A stretch of DNA of 55,485 bases from Clostridiales bacterium (GTDB taxonomy: Bacteria; Bacillota; Clostridia; Christensenellales; Borkfalkiaceae). This document shows positions 17,344-24,685 of the stretch, in pieces. The position numbers and the translations under genes were made by a program. Position 1 is the first letter of the stretch. The number at the start of each line of letters is the position of its first letter. The stretch spans positions 1 through 55,485 of the forward strand of contig SVIJ01000004.1 in the NCBI GenBank assembly GCA_015069565.1. The letters run 5' to 3'. The notes beneath the pieces are model-generated. The model saw only the letters and a list, made by a program, of their open reading frames with translations, was not told where the DNA came from and did no database searches.

Positions 17344-18495
17344 TTATATAATGACTGTTTTATTTTCAAATTCTCGTCCTGCAAGAACCGAATAGACTTG
17401 CTCGGCGTATTCGTCTTGGGATAAGCACGCTTTTGCAGTGCGCGTTAAATTGCGCTTTTCCTTGCCCGATGCAAGGAAGGGAATGCTTGCCTTGGAAAGT
17501 GCGGACAAAAGGTCGGTGTGTTCGCCTTTATAGGCAAGTGGATGAATATATAAGGGGTTAGATAAACACTCGAAAACAAAATCTTTTCGTATATTTAGCA
17601 GATTTTGCAGGGCTATACGGCGAATTCTCGAAGCGGTGTAGCGAGTGGAAACAAGGCTTTCTTCTAACGTTCTTGTGCTCGTAGCAGCGTTTTTGAAGGC
17701 GTTTTCCAGCCCTTCCGTGCAATCGAGCGTCGTTGCAAGGACTTCGGGCGAAACGTTCAATATCGCAAGTTTTTCCGCCAAAGAAAGGTCGATTTTAGAA
17801 GATAAAAGCAAATCGTCAAATACCTGCTTAGGAGTTTGCTTTTCTACGTCGTAGATTCTTCCGTCGAAGGCAGCCGTTCGAATGGCAGTTGCAGACGAAT
17901 ACTCCGTGTGCACGCAGGCGTCCAAATAATTTGCGCCAATTCTTTGAATGGGAAGAATTTCAATCTTAGAGCCGATGGAAAGGAGCGCCTTTGTGTATTC
18001 TAGACCCAAAATATTGTTGGGCATAGTGAAAAGCGTGGTCGGAAGATGCTTTTTTCTTGCTTCCGTGACGGCGGTGGCGTAGCTAACGCCTGTCTTCATT
18101 TGCGCCTTAATTTCTTCGGAAACGGATTCGGGTTCGGTGGTAAATGCGCGCGCCGTCCGTTCGAAGGCTTCCTTGTCGGCGGTTTCTGCACCGAAGCAAA
18201 GGTGGGTTATAGAAGGGATTTTCGAGAGAATAGAAACCGCGCCGCGTGCGAAAAGTTCCGCGTTTGACGTGGCAAATACGGTAGGAAGCTCGATAACGAT
18301 ATCCGCGCCGCATTCTACGGCGTGCTTTGCCCGAATATGCTTTTCCAAAATCGCCGCTTCTCCTCGCTGGACAAAATTGCCGCTCATAATGCAAAGAACG
18401 GCGTCCGCGCCCGTACGAGTTTTTGCTTCTCGCAACAAGTATTCATGCCCATTGTGGAAGGGATTGTATTCACAAATTATCGCGCAAATTTTCAT
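17344..18495 (-). CDS. tmcAL: tRNA(Met) cytidine acetate ligase
   Basis: 383 aa. Uses ATP and acetate to make N4-acetylcytidine at the wobble position of elongator tRNA-Met. The nucleotidyltransferase motif EYNPFHNGHEYLL opens the protein, followed by SGNFVQRGE and the FGAE stretch typical of YlbM/TmcAL. Family length. It is divergent from pta-ackA, which makes and uses acetate/acetyl phosphate, so the locus groups acetate-related functions. Its own ribosome binding site is weak (AAGAAAAGAAATG). Confidence 0.92.
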   Translation of the reverse strand: MKICAIICEYNPFHNGHEYLLREAKTRTGADAVLCIMSGNFVQRGEAAILEKHIRAKHAVECGADIVIELPTVFATSNAELFARGAVSILSKIPSITHLCFGAETADKEAFERTARAFTTEPESVSEEIKAQMKTGVSYATAVTEARKKHLPTTLFTMPNNILGLEYTKALLSIGSKIEILPIQRIGANYLDACVHTEYSSATAIRTAAFDGRIYDVEKQTPKQVFDDLLLSSKIDLSLAEKLAILNVSPEVLATTLDCTEGLENAFKNAATSTRTLEESLVSTRYTASRIRRIALQNLLNIRKDFVFECLSNPLYIHPLAYKGEHTDLLSALSKASIPFLASGKEKRNLTRTAKACLSQDEYAEQVYSVLAGREFENKTVII

Positions 18496-18512
18496 TTCTT
18501 TTCTTTTTATCC

Positions 18513-18541
18513 TTTACAATCGCAAATTTCTGTGGTATAAT
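18513..18541 (+). promoter_or_regulatory. Strong promoter of pta-ackA
   Basis: TTTACA, 17 bp, TATAAT with TGG immediately before the -10. Confidence 0.85.
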
Positions 18542-18615
18542 AAACGGTGGAAGTGGTTTATAACCATTATACAACAAAGAAGAAAAAAAATAAAGCGTTT
18601 CAAGGAGATATAGCT

Positions 18616-19611
18616 ATGAATATTTTAGAGCAAATCAAGAGCAAGGCAAAAGCACTTTCAAAAACGATTGTTCTTTGCGAAGGTGAAGACTCCCGTGTGG
18701 TAGTCGCGGCGGCGATGGCGACGAAAGAAGGGGTTGCAAAAATCGTACTTCTTGGCAACGAAGCAGAAATTAAAGCAAAAAATCCCGAAGTTGATCTTAC
18801 GGGTATTACGATTGTCGATCCTATGACGGACGAAAGATTGCCCGCATACAATGCAAAGCTTTGCGAGCTGCGCGCATCCAAGGGTATGACTCCCGAACAG
18901 GCGGCGAAGCTTTTGCAGGACGGTACGTATTTTGGCGCGATGATGCTCAAAATGGGCGATGTAGACGGCTTGGTTTCAGGGGCTTGCCATTCTACGGCAA
19001 ACACCTTGCGTCCTGGTCTTCAAATCATTAAAACGGCTCCTGGCGCGTCGTCCGTGTCTTCCTTTAACTTGATGATTTGTCCTCCGCAGGGCAATCAATA
19101 CTGCCCCGATGGGCTCGTAGTGTTTGCAGATTGCGGTTTGAATCCTACCTACACGAGCGAAGGTCTTGCAGATTGTGCAATCGCAACGGCAAAATCGGCG
19201 GCGGCGATTGCAGGAATTGACCCGAAGGTTGCGATGCTTTCCTTCTCGACGAAGGGTAGCGCAAAGCACGATAACGTTTCGATGGTAGCGGAAGCGGTGC
19301 GTATTGCAAAAGAAAAAGCGCCCGATTTGAAGCTCGACGGCGAATTGCAATTCGACGCGGCAATCGTGCCTTCCGTTGGTGAAATGAAAGCGCCCGGCTC
19401 TTCGGTTGCAGGTCACGCAAACGTGTTTATTTTCCCTGATTTGCAGGCTGGTAATATCGGTTATAAGATTGCCGAACGTCTTGGCGGCTTTATGGCGGTT
19501 GGTCCTATTTGCCAAGGCTTTGCAAAGCCTATGAACGACCTTTCTCGCGGTTGCAAGGCGGAAGATATCGTAGCGGCGGTTGCGATTACGGCGCTTCAAG
19601 CGCAGCTTTGA
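18616..19611 (+). CDS. pta: Phosphate acetyltransferase
   Basis: 331 aa. Interconverts acetyl-CoA and acetyl phosphate. Short Pta form (only the catalytic domain). Recognisable stretches are CEGEDSRVV near the start, GLVSGACHSTANTLRPGLQIIKT in the core and FPDLQAGNIGYKIAERL near the C-terminus. ATG 18616 with AAGGAG eight bases upstream replaces the ORF-track start at 18547. It forms an operon with ackA (15-nt gap). Confidence 0.97.
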   Translation: MNILEQIKSKAKALSKTIVLCEGEDSRVVVAAAMATKEGVAKIVLLGNEAEIKAKNPEVDLTGITIVDPMTDERLPAYNAKLCELRASKGMTPEQAAKLLQDGTYFGAMMLKMGDVDGLVSGACHSTANTLRPGLQIIKTAPGASSVSSFNLMICPPQGNQYCPDGLVVFADCGLNPTYTSEGLADCAIATAKSAAAIAGIDPKVAMLSFSTKGSAKHDNVSMVAEAVRIAKEKAPDLKLDGELQFDAAIVPSVGEMKAPGSSVAGHANVFIFPDLQAGNIGYKIAERLGGFMAVGPICQGFAKPMNDLSRGCKAEDIVAAVAITALQAQL

Positions 19612-19626
19612 TAGGGGGATAAAAGC

Positions 19627-20820
19627 ATGAAAGTTTTGGTTATCAATTCGGGAAGCTCTTCTTTGAAATATCAGCTCATTGATATGGAAACCGAAGGCGT
19701 AATTGCCAAAGGTCTTTGCGAAAGAATCGGGATTGAAGGCTCGAAGCTTACGCATAAAGCAAACGGCAAGGAGCTTGAAAGAACGGAACCGATGCCCACG
19801 CACAACGAAGCGGTTGCGATGGTGCTTTCTGCGCTTACGGACGCGGAATACGGCGTTATCTCGTCGATGGACGAGATTGACGCGGTGGGTCACCGCGTGG
19901 TTGCGTCTGCGGAAACCTTTAAGAAAACGACGCTTGTCACGGCAGAAGCACTTGAAAAGCTGAAAGCGATTGAAGATATGGCGCCTTTGCATAATCCTGC
20001 GGCACTCATCGGGATCAATGCTTGCCTTGCGGCAATGCCTGGTAAGCCTATGGGTATGGTTTTCGATACTGGCTTCCATTTTACGATGCCCGAGCACGCG
20101 TATATGTACGCGATCGACTACGATCACTACGACAAGTATAAAATTCGTCGTTATGGCTACCACGGCACAAGCCATAAGTTCGTTTCTCAGGAAGCGGCAA
20201 AATATCTTGGCAAAAAGCCCGAAGAACTGAAAATTATTACCTGTCACTTGGGCAACGGCTCGTCGATTTCGGCGGTTGACGGCGGCAAGTGTATTGATAC
20301 GTCTATGGGCTTCACGCCGCTTGCAGGCGTTCCTATGGGTACGAGAACGGGGGATATCGACTTTGGCGCGGCGGAATACGTTGCAAAGAAGGAAGGCTGG
20401 GATATCGCAACGACGCTTACCTATTTGAACAAAAAGTGCGGTATGGCAGGTCTTTCGGGCGTTTCGAGCGATTTCCGTGATTTGACAAAGGCGGCTGCGG
20501 AAGGCAATCACCGCGCACAGCTTGCGCTTGACGTATTCAACTATAACTGCAAAAAGTACGTTGGCGCTTACGCGGCGGCGATGAACGGCGTGGATTGTAT
20601 TGTGTTTACGGCAGGCGTCGGGGAAAACACCCCGTCCGTGCGCGCGGCAATCTGCGAAAATATGCAATATTTGGGCTTGGAAATCGACCAAGCAAAGAAT
20701 GCGGAAAAGAACAACGGCGCAATCCGCGATATTACGGGCAAGAACTCTAAGGTAAAGGTTTTAATCATTCCTACCAACGAAGAGCTTGTAATTGCAAGAG
20801 AAACCGTGGAATTGTTATAA
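19627..20820 (+). CDS. ackA: Acetate kinase
   Basis: 397 aa. Converts acetyl phosphate and ADP to acetate and ATP, the ATP-yielding step of fermentation. ASKHA fold with VINSGSSSLKYQL at the N-terminus, HRVVASAETF, RYGYHGTSHKF, CHLGNGSSI and TAGVGENTPSVR. Full length and intact. AGGGGGAT precedes the ATG. Confidence 0.98.
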   Translation: MKVLVINSGSSSLKYQLIDMETEGVIAKGLCERIGIEGSKLTHKANGKELERTEPMPTHNEAVAMVLSALTDAEYGVISSMDEIDAVGHRVVASAETFKKTTLVTAEALEKLKAIEDMAPLHNPAALIGINACLAAMPGKPMGMVFDTGFHFTMPEHAYMYAIDYDHYDKYKIRRYGYHGTSHKFVSQEAAKYLGKKPEELKIITCHLGNGSSISAVDGGKCIDTSMGFTPLAGVPMGTRTGDIDFGAAEYVAKKEGWDIATTLTYLNKKCGMAGLSGVSSDFRDLTKAAAEGNHRAQLALDVFNYNCKKYVGAYAAAMNGVDCIVFTAGVGENTPSVRAAICENMQYLGLEIDQAKNAEKNNGAIRDITGKNSKVKVLIIPTNEELVIARETVELL

Positions 20821-20848
20821 AAATTCCCATTTTTAGAGCGAAAAAAAG

Positions 20849-20877
20849 TTGACAAAGTTATTCAAATATACTATACT
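20849..20877 (+). promoter_or_regulatory. Near-consensus promoter of yceD-rpmF
   Basis: TTGACA (20849-20854), 17 bp, TATACT (20872-20877). The predicted start site leaves a leader of only about 10 nt before ATG 20893. Confidence 0.88.
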
Positions 20878-20892
20878 TATCAACGTCAGTTT

Positions 20893-21309
20893 ATGATGAA
20901 CATTGATATTCGAAAACTAAATTCGCAAAAATCCTATTTTGGCGAGATGTCTTTTTCCTACGATGCGCCTGAAAAGCTGTTGGCGATTCCGTCTGCGAGC
21001 TTTGATGGTCCTGTTAGCGTCACGTTTACCTACGATTTGTACGAAGACAATGCCTTCGAAATTCATGGAACGGTGCGCTACAAGCTGAAAGGGGAATGCT
21101 CGCGATGCTTAAAGCCCGTAGAAACGGTTGTGGAAGGGGAATTGAGCGCGTTATTTGAACCAAAAAAGGACGCGGAAGATTATAGCTATTTCGGCAGTAT
21201 CGTCGATATTACGCAAGCTGTGGACGACGCAATCGTTTTCAGCCTTCCGTTCAATCTTTCTTGCGAAAGTGAATGCGAGCCCATTCAATATTCATCTGAA
21301 ACGAAATAA
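20893..21309 (+). CDS. yceD: DUF177/YceD family protein (large-subunit/L32 linked)
   Basis: 138 aa. DUF177 proteins are linked to 23S rRNA and L32 (rpmF) in bacteria and chloroplasts. The central GECSRCLKPVE motif with its two cysteines is conserved, and a second pair occurs as CESEC near the C-terminus. It sits directly upstream of rpmF, the classic arrangement. The leader is very short and no Shine-Dalgarno is visible before ATG 20893 (another ATG follows at 20896). Confidence 0.85.
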   Translation: MMNIDIRKLNSQKSYFGEMSFSYDAPEKLLAIPSASFDGPVSVTFTYDLYEDNAFEIHGTVRYKLKGECSRCLKPVETVVEGELSALFEPKKDAEDYSYFGSIVDITQAVDDAIVFSLPFNLSCESECEPIQYSSETK

Positions 21310-21342
21310 TTACGAGAATAATATAAGAATAGAGGTGTTAAG

Positions 21343-21534
21343 ATGGCAGTACCTAAGAGTAAACAATCCAAGAGCAGAACGAACAAGAGATTCGCAAACT
21401 ACAAGGCAACGGCAGCAACGTTGGTTGAATGCCCTCATTGCCACGAACTGAAAGAAGCGCACAAGGTTTGCGCGGCTTGCGGTTATTATGATGGCAAGGA
21501 AGTAGTTGCTCAAAAAGAAGAAGCGAACAACTAA
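21343..21534 (+). CDS. rpmF: 50S ribosomal protein L32
   Basis: 63 aa. N-terminal MAVPKSKQSKSRTNKRFANY and the zinc-ribbon form with CPHC and CAAC (all four cysteines present, the C+ paralogue). The ribosome binding site is AGAGGTG. Last gene of the yceD-rpmF unit. Confidence 0.97.
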   Translation: MAVPKSKQSKSRTNKRFANYKATAATLVECPHCHELKEAHKVCAACGYYDGKEVVAQKEEANN

Positions 21535-21558
21535 TTTTCGTCTAACAAGCATGTTTAG

Positions 21559-21586
21559 GCGGGCTGCGTTATGCGCCCGCTTTTTT
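21559..21586 (+). terminator. Intrinsic terminator after rpmF
   Basis: GCGGGC/GCCCGC stem, extendable by two G-C pairs past a bulged T, followed by T6. Confidence 0.85.
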
Positions 21587-21607
21587 GCGTTATATCCAAA
21601 AATTAAA

Positions 21608-21623
21608 ATTAACCAAAGTTAAT
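21608..21623. promoter_or_regulatory. Inverted repeat upstream of the copA promoter
   Basis: ATTAAC CAAA GTTAAT, 6-bp arms, 13 bp upstream of the -35. A possible operator for the ArsR-type regulator encoded downstream; weak evidence. Confidence 0.35.
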
Positions 21624-21636
21624 ATTTATATTTTAC

Positions 21637-21665
21637 TTGCTTTTTGTGCGCATTTTTGCTATACT
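21637..21665 (+). promoter_or_regulatory. Promoter of copA
   Basis: TTGCTT, 17 bp, TATACT. The ORF-track start of this gene (TTG 21637) is the -35 itself, so it cannot be the start codon. Confidence 0.75.
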
Positions 21666-21684
21666 AAGTAGGCAGGAGCAAATT

Positions 21685-24156
21685 ATGAAAGAAAAATATT
21701 CTATTTTTGGAATGACCTGTTCGGCGTGTTCCGCAGGAATCGAGCGAACGGTGAAAAAATTGAACGGCATACGTTTTGTCGAAGTATCTTTGATGGGAGA
21801 AAGTATGCTTGTCGAATACGATGAAGGGGAAGTTTCCGCAGAGCAAATTTGCAAAGCCGTTAAAGGGCTTGGATACGGAATTCAGCCGTATGATGAAAAG
21901 AAACTTGCCAAAAAGGAAGCGCAGCCCGATAGAATGAAGTGGCGGTTTTGGGTATCCTTGGCTGTATTATTGCCGCTTATGTACTGCTCCATGGGCGGTA
22001 TGCTTGGTTTGCCTGCGCTGGCGGCGTCTATCAATTATCCGATCCAAGCGGTTTTGTCTTTGGCGATTATTGTTTTGAATTTCAAGTTTTTCTCATCGGG
22101 CGCAAAAGCACTTTGGAAGCGTGTGCCGAACATGGATACGCTCGTTGCGCTTGGCTCGGCGGTTTCGTGGGTATATAGCGCGGTACTCACCGTTTTGCAT
22201 TACGTGGACGGAAGAGAGCCGCATATGTATTTTGAATCGGCGGCGATGATTTTGGTGCTCGTCACCCTTGGGAAATGGCTGGAAGAAAAATCCAAACGCA
22301 AGACGGGCGACGAAGTGGAAAAGCTGATTGCCTTAATGCCGAATACCGTCACGGTAGAAAGGGGCGGCGTCGAAAGAATAATCACCTTTTCGGAAATTGT
22401 CGTTGGGGATATTTTGATTGTCCGTCAAGGGGATTATATTCCCGTGGACGGAAAGATTGTGGAAGGTCACGCCTTTGTCGATCGTGCGGCAATTACTGGC
22501 GAAAGCTTGCCGATTGAGCTTTCCGAAGGCGGGAAGGTGACGGGCTCGGACATTGTAAAGAGTGGGTACGTAAAAGTGCTTGCCGAACGAGTCGGCGCGG
22601 ATACGACCCTTTCCCAAATTGTCAAAATGGTCAAGGAAGCGGGGGCGAGCAAAGCGCCGCTTCAAAAAATTGCGGATAAAATTGCGGGCGTATTCGTGCC
22701 GATTGTTTGTATGCTGGCGCTCCTTACGTTTGCCATTTGGCTCGGCTCGACGGGGGACGTTGGGACGGCGGCGAATTATGCTATCAGCGTGCTTGTGATC
22801 TCTTGTCCTTGCTCGCTCGGGCTTGCAACTCCCGTTGCGGTGATGGCGGCAACAGGTCGCGGTATGTCACTCGGCGTTTTGTATAAGGACGCGGAAGCCT
22901 TGCAAAAGGCGAAGGACGTAAATTGCGTGCTTCTCGATAAGACGGCAACCTTGACGGTTGGTGAACCAAAAGTGACCGATTTTGTCTGCTTAAACGGCGA
23001 AAACAAACAGCTTTTGGGGATTGCCTACGCGATAGAAAGCCATTCCAACCATCCGCTTGCAGAGTGTATCAAACGCTACGCAGAAGAAAAAGGTTATTCT
23101 TCCGTTTCGGTGGAAGATTACCGCTATGAAACGGGTATGGGCGCGGTGGCAAGGCTTGGCGGAAGTACCTATTCGCTGGGCAATCGTAAATTACTTGGCG
23201 CGATTGATGCAAAAAATGCTCAACGGCTTGAAACGGAATATTCCAAGCAGGGAAAAACGGTCGTATTTTTAGCGAATGAGAAAAAATTGCTTGCTGTATT
23301 TGCGATAGCGGATACCTTGAAAGAGAGTAGTATCGACGCCGTAAAGAGTTTGAAGGAACAAGGCGTTCGCGTAGCGATGCTTACGGGGGACGTTGAAAAC
23401 GTAGCGGCGGCGATTGCGGAAAAGGTTGGAATTGACGAATATTTTGCGGAAGCTTTGCCTGTGGATAAGGCAAAAGCTGTTGAACGGGTGCAGTCGGTTG
23501 GCGGTTTTGTTGCGATGGTCGGCGACGGTATCAACGATAGCCCCGCCTTGAAAGCGGCTGACGTCGGCGTAGCGATGGGGACGGGTACGGATATTGCGAT
23601 TGACAGTGCGGACGTTGTCTTGGCTCGTGGCGATCTTTGCGCGCTTTCGACAATGATTTCATTGAGTAAGGCAACCGTTCGAAATATTAAGCAAAATCTG
23701 TTTTGGGCGTTCTTTTACAACGTAATTGCCATTCCCGTTGCGGCAGGCGCGTTTGCATGGGCGCACATACACTTGAATCCCATGATAGCGGCAGCATGTA
23801 TGAGTTTAAGCTCTCTTTTCGTGGTGACAAACGCCTTGCGGCTGATGCGTTTTGGCAGGAAAAAATCGACAGATGCGCAAGCATCGACTTGTGATTGTAG
23901 CTTTGAAAAAGAAGAAAAAATAGAGGAGTATACAAACATGAAAAAGGTATTAAAAATCGAAGGTATGATGTGTAAGCATTGCGTGGCGCACGTGACGAAG
24001 GCGCTTACAGGCGTTCAAGGCGTAGAAAGCGTGGAAGTTTCCCTTGAAAATGGAACGGCAACCGTTGTTTCCGCCGTGGAAATTCCCGACGAAGACTTGC
24101 AAAGCGTGGTTGTGGACGCAGGCTATGAAGTGCTTGGGATAGAAATGATAAAATAA
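21685..24156 (+). CDS. copA: Copper-translocating P1B-type ATPase with N- and C-terminal HMA domains
   Basis: 823 aa from ATG 21685 (AGGAG upstream). Exports Cu(I) across the membrane. An N-terminal HMA domain has GMTCSAC (Cys12, Cys15). It is followed by membrane helices, the actuator motif ITGESLPIE, the transmembrane CPC (374-376), the P-domain, SHSNHPLAE and GDGINDSPAL. The phosphorylation motif reads DKTATLT (Asp418) instead of the near-invariant DKTGTLT. A second HMA domain (GMMCKHC) is fused at the C-terminus after an acidic linker at an A6 run. That domain carries its own ribosome binding site and ATG (see next entry). Confidence 0.92.
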   Translation: MKEKYSIFGMTCSACSAGIERTVKKLNGIRFVEVSLMGESMLVEYDEGEVSAEQICKAVKGLGYGIQPYDEKKLAKKEAQPDRMKWRFWVSLAVLLPLMYCSMGGMLGLPALAASINYPIQAVLSLAIIVLNFKFFSSGAKALWKRVPNMDTLVALGSAVSWVYSAVLTVLHYVDGREPHMYFESAAMILVLVTLGKWLEEKSKRKTGDEVEKLIALMPNTVTVERGGVERIITFSEIVVGDILIVRQGDYIPVDGKIVEGHAFVDRAAITGESLPIELSEGGKVTGSDIVKSGYVKVLAERVGADTTLSQIVKMVKEAGASKAPLQKIADKIAGVFVPIVCMLALLTFAIWLGSTGDVGTAANYAISVLVISCPCSLGLATPVAVMAATGRGMSLGVLYKDAEALQKAKDVNCVLLDKTATLTVGEPKVTDFVCLNGENKQLLGIAYAIESHSNHPLAECIKRYAEEKGYSSVSVEDYRYETGMGAVARLGGSTYSLGNRKLLGAIDAKNAQRLETEYSKQGKTVVFLANEKKLLAVFAIADTLKESSIDAVKSLKEQGVRVAMLTGDVENVAAAIAEKVGIDEYFAEALPVDKAKAVERVQSVGGFVAMVGDGINDSPALKAADVGVAMGTGTDIAIDSADVVLARGDLCALSTMISLSKATVRNIKQNLFWAFFYNVIAIPVAAGAFAWAHIHLNPMIAAACMSLSSLFVVTNALRLMRFGRKKSTDAQASTCDCSFEKEEKIEEYTNMKKVLKIEGMMCKHCVAHVTKALTGVQGVESVEVSLENGTATVVSAVEIPDEDLQSVVVDAGYEVLGIEMIK
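23938..24156 (+). CDS. copZ: Possible internally initiated CopZ-like copper chaperone (in frame within copA)
   Basis: 72 aa, HMA fold: MKKVLKIEGMMCKHC at the start, then GVQGVESVEVSLENGTATV. ATG 23938 is in frame with copA and preceded at 9 nt by AGAGGAG (23922-23928), a near-perfect Shine-Dalgarno. Removing one base from the A6 run at 23915-23920 would place TAG (23921-23923) in frame and end CopA just before this start, as in separate copA-copZ genes. It could be made as a free chaperone from the same mRNA, or exist only as the CopA C-terminus. Confidence 0.5.
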   Translation: MKKVLKIEGMMCKHCVAHVTKALTGVQGVESVEVSLENGTATVVSAVEIPDEDLQSVVVDAGYEVLGIEMIK

Positions 24157-24239
24157 ACCATCACTCGACAAATTAAGACGAAAAGCGCATGAAAAACTGT
24201 GATACGCTCCGTATACGAACACATTACGGAGGTGTACAT

Positions 24240-24578
24240 ATGTCACAAATGTTGCTTTTGGATAAACGCACACAGGGGCTGATCGAAGATTACGTACCGC
24301 AAGGGGAGATCTTGGAAGGCATTGTGTGCTTTTTTTCCGTTTTTTCCGATTATACACGGGTGAAAATTCTTTGCGCTTTGGCGATCAGTGAGCTTTGCGT
24401 GACCGATCTTTCCCGAATTTTAGGAATCAACCAAACGACCGTTTCTCACCAACTGCGTTTTTTGAAAAGTGCAGGGATTGTCAAGTGCTGTCGGCAGGGG
24501 AAAATTATCTTTTATTCCTTGACGAACGATAGCATCAACGACGTACTTTTGAAAGGAATTGAGTTTTTAGGCTGCTGA
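24240..24578 (+). CDS. ArsR/SmtB-family metal-responsive repressor
   Basis: 112 aa. Winged helix with recognition helix NQTTVSHQLRFLKSAG. The alpha-3 segment ELCVTDLSRIL carries one cysteine at the place of the ELCVCDL metal site of CadC/SmtB. Further cysteines sit near residue 30 (CFF), in CCRQGK and at the C-terminus (GC). ATG 24240 with GGAGG seven bases upstream replaces ORF-track 24189. It lies 83 nt after copA and is probably its regulator; the metal sensed is not decided by sequence. Confidence 0.8.
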   Translation: MSQMLLLDKRTQGLIEDYVPQGEILEGIVCFFSVFSDYTRVKILCALAISELCVTDLSRILGINQTTVSHQLRFLKSAGIVKCCRQGKIIFYSLTNDSINDVLLKGIEFLGC

Positions 24579-24603
24579 GCGGTATTTTTTTTCTTTTTTT
24601 CTC

Positions 24604-24632
24604 TTGCAAAACGCCGCTATTTGTGGTATACT
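24604..24632 (+). promoter_or_regulatory. Promoter of the uvrC operon
   Basis: TTGCAA, 17 bp, TATACT with TGG ahead of the -10. A 13-bp palindrome CTGATA-T-TATCAG (24631-24643) overlaps the expected transcription start and could be an operator. Confidence 0.8.
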
Positions 24633-24685
24633 GATATTATCAGTAAGTATGCACGCTTGCAAGTTTGCGCATAGGTGGATTGTCT

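Noticed and set aside
18976-20691. 571-codon ORF on the minus strand opposite pta and ackA
   Set aside because: Antisense shadow of two well-supported genes. Its product is Arg/His/Cys rich with no recognisable domain, as expected from codon bias of the plus strand.
24631-24643. Palindrome CTGATATTATCAG as a LexA (SOS) box for uvrC
   Set aside because: Does not match GAAC-N4-GTTC. Kept only as an unassigned dyad in the uvrC promoter entry.
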